A program made the translations under genes and the position numbers. The notes below the pieces were generated by a model. It was not told where the DNA came from and made no database searches. It saw nothing but the letters and a program-made list of their open reading frames with translations. Source: CAVPJC01 sp963705155 (GTDB lineage: Bacteria; Chloroflexota; Anaerolineae; Anaerolineales; UBA4823). Taken from it: a stretch of DNA of 64,000 nucleotides. Location: contig CAVPJC010000004.1 of NCBI GenBank assembly GCA_963705155.1, forward strand, positions 1-64,000, read 5' to 3'. Position 1 is the stretch's first letter. The number at the start of each line of letters is the position of its first letter. Below, in pieces: positions 9,545 through 16,669 of the stretch.

Positions 9545-10678
9545 TTAGACTCTCGCAAGTAGTTCCAGGATCTGAGGCCCGAAGTGCTCCATGCGCCAGG
9601 GGACGTACTTAAAAATCTGCGCCAGCTCCTCGTGCTGTCCCGGGTTTTGTTCCGCCACGGCATGCATCAGCTCGCGCGGCAGGATCACGTCCGAGTTGAC
9701 CCCCATTTTCAGGGCGGTGGTTTTGCGCCAGTTGCGCAGGCGTTCCAATCGTTCCAAAAATCGCTCGTCGGGGCGCGGGTTGCGCGGCGGGTAAACCCCC
9801 GGCGCCTTCAACCCTTTTGCCACCGCCGCCAGCAGCGCTGCTCCATGCCGCCTGATCTGCTGCGGGGTCATGCCGTGGATGTTTTGCAGCGCGGCCAGGG
9901 ATGCCGGGCATTCGGCCGCAATCGCCACCAGCGTCTGGTCGCCGATCACTTTGAACAGCGGCCGGTTGATCGCCCGCGCCATCTGGTCGCGGTAGCGGCA
10001 CAGCTCAATCAAAACCGCCGCATTCTGCGGCCCCAGGTCGTGCGCCCCGTGCATCCTCCAGCAGTCTTCCACCTTGTTTTCCAGCGGCCGGCCGTTCACC
10101 GTGCAAATCCGGTCGAAATCTTCCAGCGCCAGCGGCCACAGGTTTTTCTCCTGCAGCTCCCGCCGCAGCCGCTCCCGCAGCGGGATCAGATAATGGGTGT
10201 CATGCTGGGCATACTCCAGCAGGCTCTGCGGCAGGGGGCGCTCCCCCCAGTTGGCTCGCTGAAAGCGTTTATCGACGTGCACACCGAACTCGCTCTCCAG
10301 GATTGACCCCAGCCCGATCTCATCCCGCCCCAGGATGCGCGCCGCCAGCATCGTGTCAAACAGGTTGGCAAACTCAAAGCCGAAATCCCGTTTCAAGCAG
10401 ATGACATCATATTCGGCGGCATGGAACACTTTCTCGATTTTTGGGCTGCTGAAGACTTCACCCAGGGAATACAGATCTCCCAGCGCCAATGGGTCCACCA
10501 GGAAATCCTGGCCGGGTGTGGAAAATTGAATCAGGCACACCTGCTCCTGGTAGGCGTACAGGCTGTTGGATTCGGTGTCCACCGCGATGATCGGCTCGGC
10601 CAGCAGCGTGCGCACCAGCCGCTCCAACGCGGGCGCTTTGGCGATAAAAATGGGTGAGGTCGGGTTGGTTGGATCCAT
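9545..10678 (-). CDS. rnd: RNase D-like 3'-5' exonuclease with HRDC domain
   Basis: 377 residues from ATG 10678. The DEDDy exonuclease domain shows IIAVDTESNSLY (ExoI, D and E), FHAAEYDVICLKRDF (ExoII) and YAQHDTHYLIPL (ExoIII, Tyr and Asp). A following HRDC domain contains PLFKVIGDQTLVAIA and IHGMTPQQIRRHG. RNase D trims the 3' ends of tRNAs and other structured RNAs. The frame is open 27 codons further upstream, but a TATAAT lies 7 nt before ATG 10678, making this the transcription start region and the true start. It forms an operon with the beta-CASP nuclease downstream. Confidence 0.9.
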   Translation of the reverse strand: MDPTNPTSPIFIAKAPALERLVRTLLAEPIIAVDTESNSLYAYQEQVCLIQFSTPGQDFLVDPLALGDLYSLGEVFSSPKIEKVFHAAEYDVICLKRDFGFEFANLFDTMLAARILGRDEIGLGSILESEFGVHVDKRFQRANWGERPLPQSLLEYAQHDTHYLIPLRERLRRELQEKNLWPLALEDFDRICTVNGRPLENKVEDCWRMHGAHDLGPQNAAVLIELCRYRDQMARAINRPLFKVIGDQTLVAIAAECPASLAALQNIHGMTPQQIRRHGAALLAAVAKGLKAPGVYPPRNPRPDERFLERLERLRNWRKTTALKMGVNSDVILPRELMHAVAEQNPGQHEELAQIFKYVPWRMEHFGPQILELLARV

Positions 10679-10685
10679 CTGGGCA

Positions 10686-10691
10686 ATTATA
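10686..10691 (-). promoter_or_regulatory. -10 box of the RNase D gene (leaderless)
   Basis: Perfect TATAAT on the minus strand; only 7 nt separate it from the ATG at 10678, so the transcript should begin at or next to the start codon. No clear -35 was found. Confidence 0.6.
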
Positions 10692-10737
10692 GCCGAAATA
10701 TGCCCCCGTTCAGCCACGCAATTGCGCCCGCAGAAAA

Positions 10738-10836
10738 TTAGTTGCGACCTGGCCGGCAACCTGAGGCCCTGGTAAGCGCCTGCTCAAAGATCAACGCATC
10801 CCCGCAGTCCCGGTAATACCCGCCCAAACCCCGCCT
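10738..10836 (-). pseudogene. 3' fragment of a rimI-like GNAT acetyltransferase
   Basis: On the minus strand one frame reads GYYRDCGDALIFEQALTRAS and ends in TAA at 10740-10738. It aligns with the end of the intact acetyltransferase at 41643-42119, which reads GYYQDGEDALIFEKTLSEG. Only the last part of the domain is present and no start or upstream half is visible. It looks like debris from a duplicated or replaced gene, located upstream of the RNase D promoter. Confidence 0.6.
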
Positions 10837-10893
10837 GCCGGTAACCGGTAAGTGGGTACAGGCGGGCGGCGGCAGACACGACTTCTGATAGGT

Positions 10894-10899
10894 TATAAT
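10894..10899 (+). promoter_or_regulatory. -10 box upstream of the Ala/Lys/Glu repeat protein
   Basis: Perfect TATAAT, 54 nt before the start codon at 10954. The -35 region is not recognisable. An 8-bp inverted repeat (CCCGCCTG / CAGGCGGG) lies just upstream. Confidence 0.5.
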
Positions 10900-10953
10900 G
10901 ATGGTACTGTGAAGTTTTTCCCATAAGAAAATGTAAGGGATTAGGAGAATAAA

Positions 10954-11550
10954 ATGAGCGAAGAAAAGAAAAGCATATTTGATAAGCTAATCGATGCCGT
11001 TACCGATCGTGACGAGAAGGCCGCGGCTGAGAAAGCTGCCGCCGAGAAGGCTGCCGCCTTAAAGGCCGCAGCGGATAAAGCCGCTGCCGATAAAGCCGCC
11101 GCTGTGAAAGCTGCGGCTGAGAAAGCTGCCGCAGAGAAGGCCGCGGCCGAGAAAGTTGCTGCTGAAAAGGCCGCCGCCTTAAAGGCCGCGGCAGATAAAG
11201 CTGCCGCTGAGCGGGCTGCCGCCGTAAAAGCCGCGGCCGATAAAGCTGCTGCGGAGCGGGCCGCCGCCATGAAGGCCGCCGCCGATAAAGCTGCTGCCGA
11301 AAAAGCCGCCGCTGAAAAAGCTGCCGCCGAGGCCGCTGCTGCACCCAAGATGGGCGTCGTGATGGTCCGCAGCCTGCACATCCGCAAAGACCACAGCGCG
11401 ACCTCGCAAGGCGTGGGCGGTCTGGTAAAAGGCAATCAGGTGACGATATTGGACACCTGGACCGATGGGAAAGATACCTGGGCGAAAATTGGGCCCGACC
11501 AATGGGCCGCCATGATCTATAACGGCGAGACCTACATTAAATACGAATAA
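10954..11550 (+). CDS. Ala/Lys/Glu/Asp pentad-repeat coiled-coil protein with SH3-like C-terminus
   Basis: 198 residues, ATG 10954 with AGGAG upstream. After MSEEKKSIFDKLIDAVTDRD comes an uninterrupted run of about 20 pentads of the type AAAEK, AAADK, AAAVK (roughly residues 27-128), which should form a long charged single helix or coiled coil. The last 65 residues are a compact beta domain (VVMVRSLHIRKDHSATSQG, then VKGNQVTILDTW and WAKIGPDQWAAM), the pattern of bacterial SH3b domains. There is no signal peptide or membrane segment, so it is probably cytoplasmic. The function is not known; a spacer or scaffold role is the natural guess. The synonymous variation between repeats shows the DNA repeat is selected at protein level. 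Confidence 0.8.
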   Translation: MSEEKKSIFDKLIDAVTDRDEKAAAEKAAAEKAAALKAAADKAAADKAAAVKAAAEKAAAEKAAAEKVAAEKAAALKAAADKAAAERAAAVKAAADKAAAERAAAMKAAADKAAAEKAAAEKAAAEAAAAPKMGVVMVRSLHIRKDHSATSQGVGGLVKGNQVTILDTWTDGKDTWAKIGPDQWAAMIYNGETYIKYE

Positions 11551-11570
11551 TCGGTCGAGATCAATGGATG

Positions 11571-11687
11571 GTCTGCCCAAAAAGGGAGTCGTTGCAATTC
11601 ATCACCGCCCCCTGTAGGGGCGAAGCGATGTCCTTTGCACAATATAGGGCGGTATGACCACGCTTCGCCCTGCTTTTTGGATAAGCC
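11571..11687 (+). repeat. MITE-like dispersed repeat, copy 1
   Basis: About 117 bp starting near GTCTGCCCAAAAAGGGAGTC and ending CCTGCTTTTTGG. It shares TTGCAATTCATCACCGCC, TGTAGGGGCGAAGCG and GCTTCGCCCTGCT with copies at 33511-33632 and (inverted) 41494-41613. It has no coding capacity. The terminal repeats are imperfect here but perfect in the 41494 copy. Confidence 0.75.
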
Positions 11688-11823
11688 CTCACCATGTTCG
11701 CGGTCTTTATCGCGATGCGCACCACCTGGTACCAGGTGCGAGCCCATCCCGGTAAAGACCGCGCCAGGTTTAAAGCTCTTTAGCTGCCACGGCCGGGTTG
11801 CCTGGCGTGGCGCTCATGCACAG

Positions 11824-12576
11824 TTACTTGCGGTTCGCCATTCCCGCAATGGCCTGAAGCATGGCATTGGCCACTAATTGGCCGGACTGCTGGCGATGCG
11901 GTTTTTGACCCATGGGGCCGGCTGACATGAGGGCTGCCAGGGCCGCCTGCAAATTGTCTTTGCCCTGCTGTTTGGCATTCATGAAGGTCATCCCCGCGTT
12001 CAATAGATCGCCGAGATCCAGTCCGCCTGGTTGTTGGCCCCCTGTTTGCGCTGCAGGTTGTGTTTGTCCGCCGCCAAGCAGCGCTCCAAACAGGTCTGCG
12101 CCTTGAGAAGCCCCCTGGCCTCCACCCATCAGCATACCCAGCAAATCGCCGCCTGCCTGTGGGCTCGCCGGCTGTCCGCCTCCCAACAGGGATTGGACCA
12201 GCAGCGTGGCGTTATCTGGCGTCACCGCCGGTTGTCCCTGGAATTGCTGCGCCGCCTGCGCCAAACCCTGAGCGTACACCTGGGCGGAGCCGTTGTGGCC
12301 ATTTTGTGCCACGTACTGGCTGGCGTAGCTCAACTGCTGGGAGGGAGGAGCGTCCTGCTGGTTGCCCAGCGCCTGAGAGATCATGGAAAAGACCTGCACC
12401 ATGTTATCGCCGTGGTTCTGGTTTTCTGTATCCGCCTGGTTCAGGGAAGACTGGTCTGCAGCCAGCGCCTGAGTGGCCACATTGAAGAGCGATGCCAGGT
12501 TGATGCCTCGCTCTGGGGAATTCGCAAGAGAATTATCCGACCTGGTCGCTTTGACAGAACGGGCTTTTTTCTTCAT
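11824..12576 (-). CDS. Gln/Gly-rich low-complexity protein, DUF937-like
   Basis: 250 residues, ATG at 12576-12574 behind AAAGGA. A basic N-terminus (MKKKARSVKATRSDN) is followed by an alpha-helical region with VQVFSMISQALG and by repeated LLGGGQ/LMGGGQ blocks (about residues 130-180), then a helical C-terminus ending in MANRK. The LLGxLLGGG pattern recalls DUF937/YidB-like proteins but the match is only by style. No signal peptide is seen. It stands alone, convergent with the preceding gene and the MITE copy. Confidence 0.6.
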   Translation of the reverse strand: MKKKARSVKATRSDNSLANSPERGINLASLFNVATQALAADQSSLNQADTENQNHGDNMVQVFSMISQALGNQQDAPPSQQLSYASQYVAQNGHNGSAQVYAQGLAQAAQQFQGQPAVTPDNATLLVQSLLGGGQPASPQAGGDLLGMLMGGGQGASQGADLFGALLGGGQTQPAAQTGGQQPGGLDLGDLLNAGMTFMNAKQQGKDNLQAALAALMSAGPMGQKPHRQQSGQLVANAMLQAIAGMANRK

Positions 12577-12739
12577 CTGAACATCCTTTCTTCGAATGGG
12601 CCGATTGCCGGTTGCTGCCCGGAATCCTTTGCCCGGAGATCACAGATTTGGCATATTAAAACGGAGGGCGCTATCCACATTGCTCTGGAGCATGTTCGGC
12701 AACCGGGATGGCGCCCTCTCACATCGTACTGAAGAACGT

Positions 12740-12904
12740 TTACAAACCTTCGAAAAGATTGCCGGCGGCAAGCACAACAAAAGCCGCCAGCATTAGCCAG
12801 GGAGCAAATGGGGTAAGCGAAGCAACGAAGAAGCCGATTAAGGCGACTACCGCCAGTGCGACTGCGATGTAGAATGTTGTATTTTGAGGCGCGCTCAGTT
12901 TCAT
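12740..12904 (-). CDS. small two-helix membrane protein
   Basis: 54 residues from ATG 12904, with GGAGG six nucleotides upstream. Two hydrophobic segments (about residues 10-28 and 31-50: FYIAVALAVVALIGFFVA and WLMLAAFVVLAAGNLF) separated by a short loop make a hairpin membrane protein. The frame is open 35 codons further upstream but lacks a good RBS there. Function unknown. Confidence 0.65.
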   Translation of the reverse strand: MKLSAPQNTTFYIAVALAVVALIGFFVASLTPFAPWLMLAAFVVLAAGNLFEGL

Positions 12905-13010
12905 AATTCCCTCCGGTGAGTTGATTGGGGTCAGGTTTTGGAATGCTCCAATAGAATTGTACACCCGAATTAGCCAACGCCGCTTTTGTGCAACCTCGCC
13001 GCAATACACC

Positions 13011-13039
13011 TTGACATTTTTTTGGTGTTCCGGTATATT
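13011..13039 (+). promoter_or_regulatory. strong sigma70-type promoter of the MFS gene
   Basis: TTGACA at 13011-13016, a 17-nt spacer starting with a T tract, and TATATT at 13034-13039. The predicted start is near 13046, leaving an AT-rich leader of about 80 nt before ATG 13127 that contains an imperfect dyad (AATAATATCTATATTAT) that might bind a regulator. Confidence 0.75.
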
Positions 13040-13126
13040 TATAGAATAAATGTACTAATAATATCTATATTATCCGATTATGCGAGATCATGATAAACTC
13101 TCGTGAACCGGATTGAGGATGAAATT

Positions 13127-14407
13127 ATGGAGTTAGACAACCGTACGTCCCAACCAGAAAACGAAAATTATGCAGGGTGGCTGAAAAAGGCCGCCCTGTT
13201 TCTATCCAGCCAGAGCGTGTCGCTCTTCGGGTCGATGTTAGTCCAATACGCCATCATCTGGCATGTCACGCTGACCACCCAATCCGGCGCCGTCCTGACC
13301 ATCTCGATGCTCTCCGGTTTTCTGCCGCAGATCATCATTTCTCTCTTTGCCGGGGTGTGGGCCGACCGCTATCCCCGCAAATTCCTGATCATCGCCGCCG
13401 ATATCCTCACCGCTGTGAGCACCTTGATCCTGGCGGTCTTCTTCCTGCTGGGCTACCGGGAGCTCTGGCTGATCTTCCTGATATCCGGCATCCGCTCGGT
13501 GGGCGCGGGCATCCAGACACCCGCGGTCAATGCCCTCCTGCCGCAGATCGTCCCCGCCGATAAGCTGCTCAAGGTCAACAGCGTCAACGGCACCCTTCAG
13601 CCGTTCATCATGATCGCCACGCCGGTCGTCAGCGGGGCTTTGATGTCCTTCTCGCGCCTGGAAGCCATATTTTTTATCGATGTCGTCACCGCCATCCTGG
13701 CAGTCAGCCTGCTGCTGGCATTGCAGGTGCCTGCCCACCAGAAAGCCGCCGCCGGTCAGCAGACTGGCTACCTCGACGACCTGAAAGCAGGTTTGGTCTA
13801 TATCCGGCAGAACCGGACGATCAAAATCCTGTTTGCCTTCTTTGCCTTTATCTTCTTTTTGATCGCTCCGGTTGCATTCCTGACCCCCCTGCTGGTGACA
13901 CGCTCGTTTGGCAGCGAGGTCTGGAAGCTGACCGCCAATGAAATCACATTCTTTGGCGGCTCGATCCTTGGCGGATTCGTCCTCACCGCCTGGGGCGGCT
14001 TCAAAAATCATTTCCGCACCATGGGGTTGAGCTGTATCCTGTGGGCGGTTTTGTTCACCGGGCTGGGACTGTCCAGGGACTTCGCCGTTTACCTGACATT
14101 TATGTTTTTAGCCGGGCTGCCCATGCCGTTCTGGAGCGCCTCCGCTACAACCCTGCTGCAAGAAACGGTCGAGCCAGATATGCAGGGCCGGGTGTTTGGC
14201 GTGCAGCAGTTGATCATGAGCACCATCATGCCGCTGGGGATGCTGTTTTTTGGGCCGGTCGCCGACATCATCACCATCGAAGCCCTGCTCGTGCTGTCCA
14301 GCGTATTGATGGCGGTTCCAGGCCTGTGGATCTTCTTCAAGAGGCAGCCTGTCAATATTTCTGCCGGTCGGCCCCAGGCAGATTACGATTTGCAGCCAGG
14401 AGATTGA
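13127..14407 (+). CDS. MFS transporter, DHA3 (MefA/macrolide-efflux-like) family
   Basis: About 426 residues from ATG 13127 (GAGG nine nucleotides upstream; a GTG at 13103 is the alternative). Twelve hydrophobic segments are expected. The family loop between helices 2 and 3 reads GVWADRYPRKFL, and the N-terminal helix block is SQSVSLFGSMLVQYAIIWHV. Proteins of this group are proton-driven drug or macrolide exporters in the cytoplasmic membrane. A consensus promoter precedes the gene, and the FAD-oxidase gene follows after 7 bp, so both are probably co-transcribed. The frame is intact. Confidence 0.88.
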   Translation: MELDNRTSQPENENYAGWLKKAALFLSSQSVSLFGSMLVQYAIIWHVTLTTQSGAVLTISMLSGFLPQIIISLFAGVWADRYPRKFLIIAADILTAVSTLILAVFFLLGYRELWLIFLISGIRSVGAGIQTPAVNALLPQIVPADKLLKVNSVNGTLQPFIMIATPVVSGALMSFSRLEAIFFIDVVTAILAVSLLLALQVPAHQKAAAGQQTGYLDDLKAGLVYIRQNRTIKILFAFFAFIFFLIAPVAFLTPLLVTRSFGSEVWKLTANEITFFGGSILGGFVLTAWGGFKNHFRTMGLSCILWAVLFTGLGLSRDFAVYLTFMFLAGLPMPFWSASATTLLQETVEPDMQGRVFGVQQLIMSTIMPLGMLFFGPVADIITIEALLVLSSVLMAVPGLWIFFKRQPVNISAGRPQADYDLQPGD

Positions 14408-14414
14408 AACCAGA

Positions 14415-15898
14415 ATGAACACTCGAACCGATATCCATCCAGTAGAAACGAGCTCCGGTCTGACGGATGGCGCTCAAAACGGCAGGCGGCGTGGACCCAA
14501 TGGCAGCCCGCTCGCCGCGAATGGATTAGCGATCCCGGAGCTGCGCGCCGCCCTCAAGGGCCGGGTGATCGCGCCTGGCGACCCCGGTTACGACGAGGCG
14601 CGCACGGTCTTCATCGGCGGGATCGACCGCCGGCCCGCAGTCATCATCCGGGCTGCAAACGCCGGCGACGTGGCTTACACCGTCTCGCTCGGCGCGCCAG
14701 ACCGGCCTGGAGCTGGCCGTCCGCAGCGGCGGTCACAGCGGCGCCGGTCACAGCGTCTGCGAAGGCGGCATCGTTCTCGATCTCAAGGAGTTGCGCGGGC
14801 TGCACATCGACGCCGGACACCGCACGGCCTGGGTTGAGACGGGTCTGACCACCGGTGAGTTCACTGCCGTGGCAGACGCCTACGGCCTGGCCCTCGGGTT
14901 CGGCGACACCGGCTCGGTGGGCATCGGCGGGATCACACTGGGCGGCGGTGTGGGCTACCTGGTCCGCAAGCACGGTCTCACCATCGACAGCCTGCTGGCC
15001 GCCGAAGTCGTCACCGCAGACGGCCGGTTCCTGCATGTGGACGCCGGTCACCACCCCGACCTGTTCTGGGCGCTCCGCGGCGGCGGCGGGAACTTTGGCG
15101 TGGCCACCCGTTTCCAGTTCCGGCTGCACGAAATCGACACGGTCGTGGGCGGGATGCTCGTCCTGCCGGCGACGCCCGAGGTCATTGCCGGCTTTATCGC
15201 ACAGGCGGAAGCCGCCCCAGACGAGCTCTCCACGATTGCCAATGTCATGCCCGCCCCGCCCATGCCGTTCCTGCCGGTTGAGCATCACGGCCGGCTGGTT
15301 GTGCTCGCCATGCTCATCTACGCCGGCGGCGTGGAAGCCGGGCAGCGCGCCCTGGCCCCGTTCCGTGCCCTGGCTCAGCCGCTCGCCGATTTGACCCGCC
15401 CGATGCGTTACCCCGAGATGTTCCCGCCGGAGGCGGGCGACTACCACCCGACGGCCGTGGGGCGCACAATGTTTGTCGACCAGATTGACCGCCAGGCGGC
15501 CGGTACGATTGTCGATTACCTGAATGCATCGGATGCCTCCGATGCGCGTTGCACAGCTGCGGGTGCTGGGCGGTGCGATGGGGCGTGTGCCGGTGGAGGC
15601 GACAGCCTTCGCCCACCGCCAGTCCCGCATCATGGTCAACCTGGCCGCCTTTTATGATGGCCCCGATGACCGGGTGCGGCGGGATGCCTGGGTGGCGGAT
15701 TTCGCCGCGGCCCTGCACCAGGGCGACCCCGGTGCGTATGTGAACTTCATCAATGCTGAAGGCGCCGCCCGGATACGCGACTCCTATCCCGGCGCCACCT
15801 GGGAGCGGCTGCGGGCGATTAAGAGGCGCTACGACCCGGCTAACCTCTTCCGATTAAACTACAACATCCCGCCGGCGACTGAAGACCCCGGGCAGTAG
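14415..15898 (+). pseudogene. FAD-linked oxidase with BBE domain, frameshifted
   Basis: Three frames build one protein of about 490 residues. Start MNTRTDIHPVETSS at 14415. The FAD-binding PCMH domain has LELAVRSGGHSGAGHSVCEG (with the His used for flavin attachment in this family) and GDTGSVGIGGITLGGGVGYL. The C-terminal berberine-bridge segment is YVNFINAEG and YDPANLFRLNYNI. Shifts lie near 14696 (one extra G in CTCGGCG) and near 15530. Family members oxidise sugars, alcohols or alkaloid-like substrates with covalent FAD. It lies directly behind an exporter gene. Confidence 0.82.
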
Positions 15899-15986
15899 AG
15901 CTTTAGCAGGCATGCAGTTGAGCGCCAAAACCGCTCTGCTGCCCCGTGACTGAGCCAACCGTTCAACCAATCCAAGGAGAAAGTTT

Positions 15987-16529
15987 ATGCGAAAAGTAAT
16001 TTCGGGCCTGTTTATCTCACTCGACGGCGTGACCGAATCACCCGACCAATGGCAGTTTGACAACTTTGATGCCGAGATGGGAGCCGCCATGGGGGCGCAC
16101 ATCGCCGCCGAAGACACCATCCTGCTCGGCAGGGTGACCTACCAGGAATGGGCGCCTTACTGGCCGACCTCCACTGACGAGCCCTATGCCAGCCATATCA
16201 ACAACACGCCCAAGTTCGTGGTCTCAACCACCCTGAAAGAGGTGGCCTGGAAAAACTCGACCCTGGTTCAGGGCTCGCTTGCCGCCGAAATTGCCCGGCT
16301 GAAGGCGTTGCCCGGAAAGAACATCGGGGTGTCCGGCAGCCCGACCCTGGTGCGATCCCTGCTGCAAAACGACCTCCTCGATGAGCTGACCCTCATGATC
16401 CATCCGGTGGTGGTGGGCCGAGGCAAGCGCCTGTTTATGGATGGCAGCCAGTTGAAAAGGCTTAAACTGACCAGGTCGCAGACGACCAGCACCGGCGTCG
16501 TGCTCCTGACCTACCAGCCGAGGCGATAA
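15987..16529 (+). CDS. dihydrofolate-reductase-like (RibD C-terminal domain) protein
   Basis: 180 residues, ATG 15987 behind AAGGAGAAAG. It opens with MRKVISGLFISLDGVTESPD and has the NADPH-binding pattern ILLGRVTYQEWAPYW, ending with NIGVSGSPTLVRSLLQNDLL and VVVGRGKRLF. These are the motifs of the YyaP/YwjB type of stand-alone RibD_C proteins, presumed NADPH-dependent reductases of unknown substrate. It is monocistronic by spacing: 88 bp from the preceding gene and 140 bp to the next. The downstream AT-rich DNA holds a small hairpin (AGATATA / TATATCT). Confidence 0.88.
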   Translation: MRKVISGLFISLDGVTESPDQWQFDNFDAEMGAAMGAHIAAEDTILLGRVTYQEWAPYWPTSTDEPYASHINNTPKFVVSTTLKEVAWKNSTLVQGSLAAEIARLKALPGKNIGVSGSPTLVRSLLQNDLLDELTLMIHPVVVGRGKRLFMDGSQLKRLKLTRSQTTSTGVVLLTYQPRR

Positions 16530-16669
16530 GGTGTTTATAAGGAAAAATTAATCAGAAATAATTTTAGATATATGGTAAAATATATCTGGTTTATATTCAT
16601 TGACATCGAACAAACCCAAAGAATGCGGGGGGTTTGCTAGACTAGTTTCAGCGGGAGTAATCAAATCGA

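Noticed and set aside
10941..11435. Long minus-strand ORF rich in Ala/Ser opposite the pentad-repeat gene
   Set aside because: It is the complement of the repeat coding strand (AAAEK read backwards). No RBS, and the plus-strand gene has RBS, promoter and a folded C-terminal domain.
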